A DNA stretch of 64,000 nt from Parabacteroides sp. (GTDB lineage Bacteria > Bacteroidota > Bacteroidia > Bacteroidales > Tannerellaceae). The notes below the pieces were generated by a model. It did not search any database. It was not told the DNA's origin and saw nothing but the letters and a program-made list of their open reading frames with translations. How positions within the stretch are numbered: the first letter of the stretch is position 1; each line of letters starts with the position of its first letter. Below are positions 56,806 to 64,000 of the stretch, piece after piece. The stretch covers positions 1-64,000 of the forward strand of contig DXVO01000031.1 of NCBI GenBank assembly GCA_019417325.1. Direction: 5' to 3'. A program made the position numbers and the translations under genes.

Positions 56806-56942
56806 AGTTGACAAGTGACAGTTGACAGTTTGAAGAGAATATGGATTTAATAATTAAAAAATAAAATAAATAGGGCAGTTGTCCGTTGACAAAGGCAGTT
56901 TGTATTTTAACTGTCACTTGTCAACTGTCAACTGTCAACTGC
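56806..56942. repeat. Inverted heptad-repeat element downstream of purD
   Basis: Left arm 56806-56830 and right arm 56909-56942 share a perfect 18-bp complementary core (AGTTGACAAGTGACAGTT). The right arm runs up to 2 bp before the next start codon. Confidence 0.75.
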
Positions 56943-56943
56943 T

Positions 56944-57954
56944 ATGGCTTCATACAGTAATTATAGCCGGAAGTCCAGGTTTTCTAATCTTTCAACATTC
57001 CTGCCCGCATTGTTGGCATGTATGGTGTGTTGGGTGGTGAGTTATATTTATTCCGTAGGGTATCCGGTTTATGGTGAGGTTTCGTCTACCCCCTTGTGGA
57101 ATGCCATTTGCCGGATTTTGCCGGGGAAGGCATTTACTTATATTATTGGTATGGTACTGATGTTCGGAGGGGCGTTCCTTTTGCATCGTGCCAATTATGT
57201 GCTGGCATTGATCCGGGAGAAAACGATATTGCCTTTCCTTTTTTATGTATTATTTATAAGTACGAACCCGGACTTTTTTCCTCTGAAATCAACCTCATTA
57301 GGCGTTTTTTGCCTGATATTGGCACTTTACCAGTTGTTTCTTACCTATCATGACCCGGAAACGAGGGCTGAAGCCTATAATGCAGCATTGCTGGTAGGGG
57401 TAGGAAGCCTTCTCTGGATACATTTGCTTTGGTTTTTACCTCTGTTGTGGGTCGGAATGTATAATTTTCGTTCGTTGACACCCCGTACTTTTATTGCTTC
57501 TTTGTTAGGAGTGGGTACGGTCTACTGGTTTCAGTTGGGATGGTGTGTCTGGCAACAGGATTATACCCCTTTTACACAGGTATTTCCTTTGCTGTTTAAA
57601 GTTCGTTTACTTTCTATTGGCGGTATTGCTACGGTAGACTGGATAAGCATTGCAATCATGCTCCTGCTTACGGTAGTTGCCTCAATCAATATATTAACAC
57701 ATGAATATGAGGATTCTTTGCGTTCCCGCCAATACCTTTTCTTTTTGATATTAATGGCAATCTGGGCGTTCGGGCTTTATTTTTTGTATGAGCAGGTTTC
57801 GGAAGAGTTTCTGGAAACCGCTTGTATTCCAGTCTCGATATTGGTAGCCCACTTTTTTACGGTAGCACGGGGAAAAGTGGTTTTCTGGTCGTTTTATGCA
57901 ACATTAGTCCTGTTTATTGCTTTATTATTTATACGTTTATGGAATTTCTTATAG
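56944..57954 (+). CDS. Polytopic membrane protein, unknown function
   Basis: A 336-residue protein with about nine hydrophobic helices, for example FLPALLACMVCWVVSYIYSV, FTYIIGMVLMFGGAFLLH, SLGVFCLILALYQLFL and LLWIHLLWFLPLLWVGMYNF. It has no obvious catalytic or transport motif. Similar proteins are common beside purD or dedA-like genes in Bacteroidales, but no role is recognised. The start is a plain ATG right after the repeat. It overlaps the following gene by 16 bp, so the two are probably coexpressed. Confidence 0.75.
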   Translation: MASYSNYSRKSRFSNLSTFLPALLACMVCWVVSYIYSVGYPVYGEVSSTPLWNAICRILPGKAFTYIIGMVLMFGGAFLLHRANYVLALIREKTILPFLFYVLFISTNPDFFPLKSTSLGVFCLILALYQLFLTYHDPETRAEAYNAALLVGVGSLLWIHLLWFLPLLWVGMYNFRSLTPRTFIASLLGVGTVYWFQLGWCVWQQDYTPFTQVFPLLFKVRLLSIGGIATVDWISIAIMLLLTVVASINILTHEYEDSLRSRQYLFFLILMAIWAFGLYFLYEQVSEEFLETACIPVSILVAHFFTVARGKVVFWSFYATLVLFIALLFIRLWNFL

Positions 57955-58388
57955 AATATGGATATATAGGTGTTTTTATAGCATCTTTTCTTGCAGCAAC
58001 TATTTTGCCTTTTAGTAGCGAAGTTGTGCTGACCGGTGTATTATTGGCTGGAGCATCATATTGGCCTTGTATGATTGCCGCTTCAATCGGTAATTTTCTG
58101 GGTGGGATGAGCTGCTATTGGCTGGGAATGTTGGGCAAGGTGGAGTGGATAGAGAAATATCTGAAACTGGATGCTGCAAAGTTACAGAAAGTGCAGGATT
58201 GGATTAAAGATAAAGGCTCGTGGATGGCATTTTTTGTATTCCTTCCCGGTATCGGTGATTTTATTGCTGTAGCATTGGGATTTCTCCGGGGAAATATCTG
58301 GATTGTGGCTATCTCCATGTTTCTGGGTAAAGCGTTGAGGTATTGGATCTGGATGGAGTTTGTATATAAAGTGCAACAGATGCTTTAA
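57939..58388 (+). CDS. YqaA/DedA-like SNARE-associated membrane protein
   Basis: A 149-residue membrane protein of the DedA superfamily, YqaA branch: FLIEYGYIGVFIASFLAAT, PFSSEVVLTGVLLAG and the C-terminal GIGDFIAVALGFLRGNIW with the conserved Gly/Arg segment. Larger DedA members recycle undecaprenyl phosphate or phospholipid; for the short YqaA type the role is unproven. The start MEFLIEYGY is used; the longer frame lies inside the preceding gene. Confidence 0.82.
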   Translation: MEFLIEYGYIGVFIASFLAATILPFSSEVVLTGVLLAGASYWPCMIAASIGNFLGGMSCYWLGMLGKVEWIEKYLKLDAAKLQKVQDWIKDKGSWMAFFVFLPGIGDFIAVALGFLRGNIWIVAISMFLGKALRYWIWMEFVYKVQQML

Positions 58389-58441
58389 AAGCAATCCTCG
58401 CTGTTATTGAAAAATCATTTATCATTATAAAACTATACAAC

Positions 58442-59329
58442 ATGAAAAACATTTCGAGAAGAACCGCTCTTAAGACCGTATTGGCTGGAAGTGCAGCTAT
58501 GGCAGTATCTGGCTTGGAAGCCGCAGTTCCGGCTAAAAAGAAAAAAGTAGCAGCCTCCCCGGAACCTTTGAAAGGGAATATACGCCATTCTGTTAGTAAA
58601 TGGTGCTTTGGAGATTATGAATTAGGCGAATTTTGTGAGATTTGCAAACGTATAGGCATTCAGTCTGTTGAATTACTCGATCCTCAGGATTGGCCGGTTG
58701 TCCAAAGTCATGGATTGACAGTGGCAATGGCACAGGGAGCCGGATTAGGTATCGACCGTGGTTTCAATGATGTAAGCCTGCATGATGAGTTGGTGGCAAG
58801 TTACGAAAAAGTGATACCGATGGTAGCCGAAGCCGGACTGACCAATCTGATTTGCTTTTCCGGTCGCCGCAACGGTGTAACCGACCTGCAAGGTTGGGAG
58901 AACTGCGAAAAAGGACTTAAACGTATCACTCCGATTGCCGAGAAGTATAATGTCGTACTGACGATGGAGCTTCTGAACAGTGTCGGGCATAAGGACTACC
59001 TTTGCGACCATACCGTTTGGGGAGCTGAATTATGCCGCCGTGTCGGTTCTCCTAATTTCAAGCTGCTTTACGATATTTACCATATGCAGATTATGGAAGG
59101 AAATATTATCGATACGATCCGTAAATACCATCCTTTCTTTTCACATATCCATACGGGAGGTAACCCGGGCAGGGCGGAAATCGATGAAACGCAGGAATTA
59201 TATTATCCTGCCATTATGAAAGCAATTGTGGAAACCGGCTATAAAGGTTTTGTCGGACAGGAGTTTGTTCCGAGACAGGAAGATAAAATCGCTTCACTCG
59301 AAAAATGTATCCGTATTTGTGATGTGTAA
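58442..59329 (+). CDS. Exported sugar isomerase/epimerase-like TIM barrel
   Basis: A 295-residue protein of the xylose-isomerase-like TIM barrel family (hydroxypyruvate isomerase/Hyi branch). The N-terminus ISRRTALKTVLAGSAAMAVS is a twin-arginine type signal, so it is folded before export. Metal ligands are probably the Glu of TMELLN, the Asp-His of YDIYHMQ, the His of IHTGG and the Glu of FVGQEFVP. Its substrate is not known. Single gene, 53 bp after the YqaA-like gene. Confidence 0.82.
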   Translation: MKNISRRTALKTVLAGSAAMAVSGLEAAVPAKKKKVAASPEPLKGNIRHSVSKWCFGDYELGEFCEICKRIGIQSVELLDPQDWPVVQSHGLTVAMAQGAGLGIDRGFNDVSLHDELVASYEKVIPMVAEAGLTNLICFSGRRNGVTDLQGWENCEKGLKRITPIAEKYNVVLTMELLNSVGHKDYLCDHTVWGAELCRRVGSPNFKLLYDIYHMQIMEGNIIDTIRKYHPFFSHIHTGGNPGRAEIDETQELYYPAIMKAIVETGYKGFVGQEFVPRQEDKIASLEKCIRICDV

Positions 59330-59375
59330 GACCGTTGGTAGCCGGGCTGATTAGTATAATTCGGAATAAAATCCG

Positions 59376-59383
59376 TATTTTTG
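59376..59383 (+). promoter_or_regulatory. -7 promoter element of aroA
   Basis: TATTTTTG, a full -7 match, 22 bp before the ATG at 59406. It would give a very short leader and makes the GTG at 59397 a less likely start. Confidence 0.5.
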
Positions 59384-59405
59384 TACTCCATTTAATGTGA
59401 ATAAG

Positions 59406-60626
59406 ATGAACTACCTGATAAAAGGCCCGGCTTTGCTGAAAGCATCAGTTCAGCTTCCGGCTTCCAAAAGTATATCTAACCGGGCATTGATATTGAATGC
59501 CCTTAGTTACAGTCCTTATGAGATACTGAATTTATCGGACTGCGACGATACGGAGGTGATGGTAAAAGCCCTCAATTCGAATGCCCGTGATTTTGATATT
59601 AAAGCGGCAGGTACGGCGATGCGTTTCCTGACTGCTTTTCTGTCGAAGGTTGTAGGTGAATGGACAATAACCGGAACTGAACGGATGAAGAACCGCCCTA
59701 TCAAAATATTGGTGGATGCATTGAACGCACTCGGAGGCAAAGTGGAATATATGGATAGGGAAGGATATCCGCCTCTCCGTATTTTCGGAAGTGCTCTGCA
59801 GGGAGGTGAAATCTCTTTGTCCGGTGGAGTAAGTTCCCAGTATATATCGGCTCTTCTGATGATAGCCCCGTTAATGGAAAACGGTTTGACATTGTCTCTG
59901 GAAGGAAATATTATTTCCAAACCTTATATCCATCTTACCCTGCAATTGATGGAGTTGTTCGGGGTGAAAGCGGAATGGAACGGACAGGTTATTAAAGTTC
60001 AGCCTCAAGAATATAATCCGATTCGTTTTACAGTGGAATCGGACTGGAGTGCAGCTTCCTACTGGTATTCCATGATGGCGCTTTCCAAAAATGCGGAAAT
60101 TGAATTATCCGGTTTATTTAAAAATAGTTTGCAGGGTGATGCTGCCGGAGCAAAATTATTTGCCCAACTGGGTGTCGGCACTACTTTTACGGATCGTGGT
60201 GTAATATTGAAACGGACAGGAAATCTGGCAAAGAAATTGGTTTATAATTTTATAAACGAACCGGATTTGGCTCAAACTTTTGTAGTGACTTGTGTGTTCT
60301 TAAATATTCCCTTCAGGTTTACAGGATTGCAAAGTTTGAAGATAAAGGAAACCGACAGGATAGTAGCCTTGAAGACCGAACTTAGTAAGTTGGGCTATAT
60401 GTTAACAGACAGTAATGACAGCATTCTTGAATGGAACGGAGAACGTTGTGAACCGGAGGACAATCCGGTCATAGCGACATACGAAGACCATCGGATGGCA
60501 ATGGCTTTTGCTCCGGCTGCACTGGTTCGTCCGGAAGGAATAGCGATAGCCGATCCGGAAGTTGTTACAAAAAGTTATCCCCGTTATTGGGATGATCTGA
60601 AGGCGGCAGGTTTTATAATAGGTTAA
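59406..60626 (+). CDS. aroA: 3-phosphoshikimate 1-carboxyvinyltransferase
   Basis: A 406-residue EPSP synthase, sixth step of the shikimate pathway. It has LPASKSISNRALILNAL near the N-terminus, the PEP-site loop AGTAMRFLTAF (Phe where class I enzymes have Pro), SGGVSSQYISALLMIAP, ESDWSAASYWYSMMA, and IKETDRIVALKTELSKLG with TYEDHRMAMAFAPAALV at the C-terminus. It is a little shorter than E. coli AroA (427). Opens a run with a small Cys-motif protein and znuB, spacing 5 and 10 bp. Confidence 0.93.
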   Translation: MNYLIKGPALLKASVQLPASKSISNRALILNALSYSPYEILNLSDCDDTEVMVKALNSNARDFDIKAAGTAMRFLTAFLSKVVGEWTITGTERMKNRPIKILVDALNALGGKVEYMDREGYPPLRIFGSALQGGEISLSGGVSSQYISALLMIAPLMENGLTLSLEGNIISKPYIHLTLQLMELFGVKAEWNGQVIKVQPQEYNPIRFTVESDWSAASYWYSMMALSKNAEIELSGLFKNSLQGDAAGAKLFAQLGVGTTFTDRGVILKRTGNLAKKLVYNFINEPDLAQTFVVTCVFLNIPFRFTGLQSLKIKETDRIVALKTELSKLGYMLTDSNDSILEWNGERCEPEDNPVIATYEDHRMAMAFAPAALVRPEGIAIADPEVVTKSYPRYWDDLKAAGFIIG

Positions 60627-60631
60627 GGATT

Positions 60632-61051
60632 ATGTGGTATATTGTTTTAGGAATTGTACTGTTGGGTATTGTTGCAGCTATAGCCGGTTATATCCGTAAC
60701 CGGAAGTTCCAGAAAATGCTGGAACGGGGAGAGATTAGTGAGATACCCGAAGCCCGGGAAATACCCGAAGTTTGCTGCGGCCAGCATGAAACCTGCGAGC
60801 GGGATAGCTTGCTTGCTGCCGTAAGTAAGAAAATAGATTATTACGAAGATGAAGAATTAGACCGTTTTCAAGGTGTCGAGGCTGATGCTTATGACGAAGA
60901 TGCCATAAGCGAGTTTAGTGAGGTCCTTTATACATTGAAAGAGGTGGAGGTTGCCGGTTGGCTCAGAAGTTTACAGCTTCGTGGTATAAATTTGCCGGAT
61001 GCCCTTAAAGATGAAGCGTTCCTGATTGTTGGCGAACGCCGTATACATTAA
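60632..61051 (+). CDS. Small anchored protein with a Cys/His cluster
   Basis: A 139-residue protein not recognised by family. One N-terminal membrane helix (IVLGIVLLGIVAAIAGYI) is followed by an acidic soluble part. A metal-binding-like cluster, CCGQHETCERD (CCxxHxxC), sits at about 48-58. The rest is helical and acidic (YYEDEELDRFQGVEADAYDE). It lies between aroA and the zinc-type permease gene, 10 bp before the latter, so a link to metal handling is possible but unproven. Confidence 0.65.
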   Translation: MWYIVLGIVLLGIVAAIAGYIRNRKFQKMLERGEISEIPEAREIPEVCCGQHETCERDSLLAAVSKKIDYYEDEELDRFQGVEADAYDEDAISEFSEVLYTLKEVEVAGWLRSLQLRGINLPDALKDEAFLIVGERRIH

Positions 61052-61061
61052 AAATAAGAAG

Positions 61062-61865
61062 ATGGATTTATTACAATATAGTTTTTTCCAACATGCCCTG
61101 TTGGGAAGCCTGCTTACGGCAATTGCTTGTGGTATTGTAGGTACATATATCGTGTCGCGCCGACTGGTTTTTATCAGCGGAGGGATTACGCATGCTTCTT
61201 TCGGTGGGTTGGGACTTGGTTTCTTTCTCGGATTAAATCCTATATTGATGGCGATGGCGTTTTCTATACTTTCCGCATTCGGGGTTGAGTGGGTAAGCAA
61301 AACGCAGAATATCCGTGAAGATTCGGCTATCGCCGGTATCTGGTCGCTGGGTATGGCATTGGGGGTTATTTTTATTTTTCTGACTCCCGGATATGCTCCT
61401 AATTTATCTGCTTACCTGTTTGGGAATATTCTGACTATTTCTACAGGCGATATTCTTTGGATAGCCGGGCTTGCCCTTGTTCTGGTCATCATATTTTCCT
61501 TATTTTTGCGTAGTATTGTCTATGTGGCTTTCGATCGAGATTTTGCTGTTACCCAGCATCTTCCGGTAAAGGCTATTGAATATATGATGATGTTTTTTAT
61601 CGCTGTAACGATTGTCCTTTCCATCCGCTTGGTTGGAATTATGCTACTGATGAGTTTGCTTACATTGCCTCAGATTACGGTAAACCTTTTCACCTCAGAC
61701 TTTAAGAAGATTATTTGGGGAAGTATTGCAATCGGTTTCCTGGGATGTGTTGCAGGCCTGGTTCTTTCTTATTTCCTGAATGTACCGTCCGGTGCCTTCA
61801 TTATTCTGGTTTTAGTTGTTTTCTTTTTAGCAGTAAAGGCAATAAAAGCACTCTGTAAACGTTAG
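61062..61865 (+). CDS. znuB: Zinc/manganese-type ABC importer permease
   Basis: A 267-residue ABC-3 family inner-membrane permease with about eight helices: QHALLGSLLTAIACGIVGTY, RRLVFISGGITHASFGGLGL with the EAA-like coupling region, and IRLVGIMLLMSLLTLPQITV. It is the expected partner of ZnuC and ZnuA at 43.8-45.4 kb, which lack a neighbouring permease gene. The start MDLLQYSFFQHAL is chosen; the longer frame overlaps the previous gene. No ATPase or binding-protein gene lies beside it. Confidence 0.88.
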   Translation: MDLLQYSFFQHALLGSLLTAIACGIVGTYIVSRRLVFISGGITHASFGGLGLGFFLGLNPILMAMAFSILSAFGVEWVSKTQNIREDSAIAGIWSLGMALGVIFIFLTPGYAPNLSAYLFGNILTISTGDILWIAGLALVLVIIFSLFLRSIVYVAFDRDFAVTQHLPVKAIEYMMMFFIAVTIVLSIRLVGIMLLMSLLTLPQITVNLFTSDFKKIIWGSIAIGFLGCVAGLVLSYFLNVPSGAFIILVLVVFFLAVKAIKALCKR

Positions 61866-61894
61866 TAGGATAGAATCATCCGTCTGACGTTGAA

Positions 61895-62878
61895 ATGAAG
61901 AAGAACTTTTATATTGCTCTGTTATTATCTGTCATTTCCCTTTTGGGAGCATGCAGTGTGCGCAATAATACTACTGCAAGCCGTTTCTACCATGCCCTGA
62001 ATACCCGTTATAATACGTATTATCATGCCCGGGAGCTTTTTGATGAGGCAGTGCGTATCCGTCAGGACAGTCTGCATGGTAATACAAGTGCTTTATTTGA
62101 TGCGGTAATCGAGAAGTGCAGGAATGCCATCCTTAGTCATTCTATTACAGTAAAACCTGCTCGAAAAGCAGGATGGCGTAAGAATCCCAAACAACGCGTA
62201 TGGCACGAGCAACAGGAGTTTAATCCTTTCTTGAAGAACTGTTGGATGCTTATGGGGCAGGCTCAGTATTATAAGGGCGATATCCGGCAAGCCATCCGTA
62301 CATTTGCTTATATTATTCGCTATTATCCGAAAAAAACAAGGATTGCAAAAGAAGCCCGCTTGTGGCGTACTCGATGTTATGCTGAAAAGCAGTCCGTTTC
62401 GGAGATAGATACATGTCTTGCCGGATTTGCAGGAGGAGTTACACAAGGAATTTGGGATACTCATATTCGCATGTCTCCTGATTATTCTGTGACTGGAACA
62501 AACATCGATGATACCCTGTTTAGGGTAGCTACGAATGTCCCTTTTTGTTTGTTGTTGGTTTATTTACCGGAAAAAATGGACAAGAATCGCTTACTGTTTA
62601 CACTGGCTACCTATAACTTTACACATTTTGAGGATAAAGAACTGGATACCGGTTTTGAAATGGTGGATTCAAAAGATATATTGGTTGTACGTGGTTTTTC
62701 CGGTTATGATGAAGCAAGAGACTATTGTAAAGTCCTTTTTTCCGGAGGAGATTTACTCAATATGATGGAGTGGGATGTTTGTAGGCTTCCGATATCGGAA
62801 TACAATTATCATCTCTTAAAATCCGGTAGATATTTATTGGAGAAATATATCGCTTTTTTTGAGGAAAATTACGATTAA
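61895..62878 (+). CDS. Shortened PorW/SprE-like TPR lipoprotein
   Basis: A 327-residue lipoprotein, signal ending at Cys20 (SLLGACSVRNN). The start of the mature part (TTASRFYHALNTRYNTYYHA) resembles PorW/SprE, the periplasmic lipoprotein of the type IX secretion system, and TPR helices follow (CWMLMGQAQYYKGDIRQAIR). The C-terminal 110 residues (DILVVRGFSGYDEARDYCKV; ISEYNYHLLKSGRYLLEKYI) resemble the PorW C-terminal domain. Known PorW/SprE proteins are two to three times longer, so the middle TPR array seems to be missing without a frameshift. Assignment rests on pattern memory, not a search. Confidence 0.55.
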   Translation: MKKNFYIALLLSVISLLGACSVRNNTTASRFYHALNTRYNTYYHARELFDEAVRIRQDSLHGNTSALFDAVIEKCRNAILSHSITVKPARKAGWRKNPKQRVWHEQQEFNPFLKNCWMLMGQAQYYKGDIRQAIRTFAYIIRYYPKKTRIAKEARLWRTRCYAEKQSVSEIDTCLAGFAGGVTQGIWDTHIRMSPDYSVTGTNIDDTLFRVATNVPFCLLLVYLPEKMDKNRLLFTLATYNFTHFEDKELDTGFEMVDSKDILVVRGFSGYDEARDYCKVLFSGGDLLNMMEWDVCRLPISEYNYHLLKSGRYLLEKYIAFFEENYD

Positions 62879-62921
62879 CTTGTTAGTATTCTTTATTTTG
62901 CGTCTGTAAACATTTCCTCTG

Positions 62922-62945
62922 GTATACCTGTTTCACAGGTCATAC
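62922..62945. promoter_or_regulatory. Dyad with 3-bp centre upstream of the recombinase gene
   Basis: ACCTGT-TTC-ACAGGT at 62926-62940 is a perfect dyad, with GTAT and ATAC continuing outside it (one unpaired C on the right). It lies 30-54 bp before the recombinase start codon. The 6-3-6 layout equals that of the inverted-repeat sites at 63659 and 63951. Confidence 0.5.
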
Positions 62946-62975
62946 ACGTTGTATGGAAAGTAGAAATCAGTATTT

Positions 62976-63625
62976 ATGGATGAACGAGAAACTATCGAAG
63001 AAAAGAAAGACCTGAAATTGTATATGGCTTCTGTCATAGAAAAGTTGCAGGCAGACAAAAAACGGGCTGCAGTACATACCTATACTTGTACGCTACATTC
63101 TTTTATTCATTTTTCCGGAAGTAAGGATACGGAATTATTAGTAAAAGATGTATTTACACCCGGTACATTGAAGGCGTATCAAGAGTGGATGATACGGCGG
63201 GGGTTGAGATGGAATACTGTCTCCACCTATATGAGGACGTTGCAAGCTGTATTCAACAGGTTGGTTATAGACAGGCTGGTTGAATATACCTCTAAACTGT
63301 TTGATGATGTATATACAAAAGTAGAGCCTCAGACCAAGCGTGCTCTGACTGAAGAGCAAATGGGACATTTATTACATGCCGACTCCTGTGAATTACCTGA
63401 GAGGCTACGGCAGGCACAAGCTTATTTCCTGTTAATGTTTTTGTTCCGAGGCATGCCATTTATCAGGGGGTGCATGTGGGAATAATAAGTAAGGCATTGG
63501 GACATTCCTCAATCAAAGTGACGGAAACCTATCTCAAACCCTTTGAAAATGAGAGAATAGATAAAGCGAATGAAGAATTAATCATTTCTGTGATAAAGAA
63601 TCGTGAGGGGAAAAAAGTAGCATAA
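62976..63625 (+). pseudogene. Tyrosine recombinase with internal deletion
   Basis: The first reading frame (62976-63485) gives the N-terminal SAM-like core-binding domain of a Bacteroidota tyrosine recombinase (TYTCTLHSFIHFSGS, LRWNTVSTYMRTLQAVFNRL) and reaches FLFRGMPF, the start of the catalytic domain with its probable first Arg. At 63461 the sequence jumps, in another frame, to the end of the catalytic domain: YQGVHVGIISKALGHSS, then VTETYLKPFENERIDKA and a stop at 63623-63625. Thus the middle, including the usual Lys and His-x-x-Arg box, is missing, while the last His and the nucleophile Tyr are left. The product should be inactive. Confidence 0.85.
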
Positions 63626-63658
63626 AACCTCCGAAAATTGCTTATTACTGAGGTGGAA

Positions 63659-63673
63659 TTACTTACCAAGTAA
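63659..63673 (+). repeat. Left 15-bp inverted repeat of the putative invertible segment
   Basis: TTACTTACCAAGTAA; exact reverse complement of the site at 63951-63965. Internally it is TTACTT-ACC-AAGTAA, a dyad with an asymmetric 3-bp centre. Confidence 0.85.
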
Positions 63674-63950
63674 TGGTATGGTGTTACTGGAAACAATAAA
63701 AAAAGGATATTATTTAAAAATAAAAGACACTTTACTAGACAGTAAGGTGTAAAAAGGTAGGGCTCCGCTTTTAATATATAAAAACGGGGAAAGCTCTCAT
63801 ATTCTAATTCAAATGGAAATGAAAATGATATGTCGTTTTTTTACTTAAATAAGTTTGGGATTTTTTTTATTTGACGTTTTTAATAAAAAGATTATTTTTT
63901 ATTTGCAAATATCCTAAAGAATTATCACTTTTGCAAAAACAAAGACCCTG
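63674..63950. other. Putative invertible promoter segment
   Basis: 277 bp of AT-rich, gene-free DNA bounded by perfect inverted repeats. It contains a hairpin-like stretch near 63730 (CACTTTACT/AGTAAGGTG) and, at the right end, an outward-facing promoter. Its position beside a tyrosine recombinase remnant and just before a start codon fits an on/off DNA switch. In the orientation given here the promoter points at the downstream gene, i.e. ON. Confidence 0.65.
63902..63933 (+). promoter_or_regulatory. Outward promoter inside the putative invertible segment
   Basis: -33 TTTG at 63902-63905, 20 bp, then CACTTTTG at 63926-63933, one base from TAnnTTTG. Predicted start near 63940, within the segment and before the right repeat. 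Confidence 0.6.
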
Positions 63951-63965
63951 TTACTTGGTAAGTAA
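63951..63965 (-). repeat. Right 15-bp inverted repeat of the putative invertible segment
   Basis: TTACTTGGTAAGTAA; reverse complement of the left repeat, with the central triplet GGT opposite to ACC, so the two sites are in inverted orientation. Confidence 0.85.
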
Positions 63966-63993
63966 CGCTTGCAGATAACAACTCAATTAATCA

Positions 63994-64000
63994 ATGAAAG
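63994..64000 (+). CDS. Possible start of the gene controlled by the switch (cut by window end)
   Basis: ATGAAAG at the very end of the window, 28 bp past the right repeat and about 54 nt from the predicted transcript start. Only two codons are visible (Met-Lys), so the product is unknown. Confidence 0.35.

Noticed and set aside
55353..56942. Heptad elements as insertion sequences
   Set aside because: No transposase frame, no target-site duplication visible, and arms are made of short tandem units.

Overview
The window is a stretch of a Bacteroidales chromosome, most likely Parabacteroides or a close relative; the genus is an inference from gene content. Support for the group comes from a SusC/SusD polysaccharide locus, the three-gene frdCAB fumarate reductase, many secreted lipoproteins, the near absence of Shine-Dalgarno sites, and repeated promoters of the Bacteroidota type (-33 TTTG, about 20 bp, -7 TAnnTTTG). 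No rRNA, tRNA or CRISPR array was seen.

Layout. 0-14.4 kb (minus strand): a glycan-use locus with a GH63-like glucosidase, a GH2 beta-galactosidase, SusD, SusC, a membrane-spanning TPR/LuxR-type regulator and a large esterase with three hydrolase units. 14.6-18.2 kb: frdCAB. 18.5-26.8 kb: dusB, a U32-family tRNA-modification protein, a thioesterase, dprA and purL. Two related small RNA genes, not visible as proteins, lie on the minus strand at about 18.3-18.4 and 22.7-22.8 kb. 27-33 kb: a GH20 hexosaminidase, a porin, a beta-propeller lipoprotein and an MFS transporter. 33.3-39.9 kb: an AraC-family regulator divergent from a complete RND efflux operon, with repeated operator-like sites between them. 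40-42.5 kb: three tandem GIN-domain (DUF2807) proteins. 42.5-45.4 kb: an SDR epimerase, a small membrane protein and the ATPase and binding protein of a zinc-type ABC importer, whose permease sits 16 kb away at 61 kb.

45.5-49.6 kb (minus strand) is the most unusual coding block: an amino-acid-type adenylating enzyme, a carrier protein, an MBOAT acyltransferase and an SGNH-like partner. This is the logic of Gram-positive dltABCD (D-alanylation) in a Gram-negative. 50-62.9 kb holds mostly housekeeping genes (cysE, rlmL, an S9 peptidase, purD, aroA, znuB) with inverted heptad repeats between some of them, and a shortened PorW/SprE-like lipoprotein.

The right end (62.9-64 kb) holds a tyrosine recombinase gene with an internal deletion. 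It is followed by a 277-bp segment bounded by perfect 15-bp inverted repeats and carrying an outward-facing promoter just before a start codon at the window edge. This looks like a DNA-inversion (phase) switch and, with the Dlt-like block and the two small RNAs, is what most deserves follow-up.
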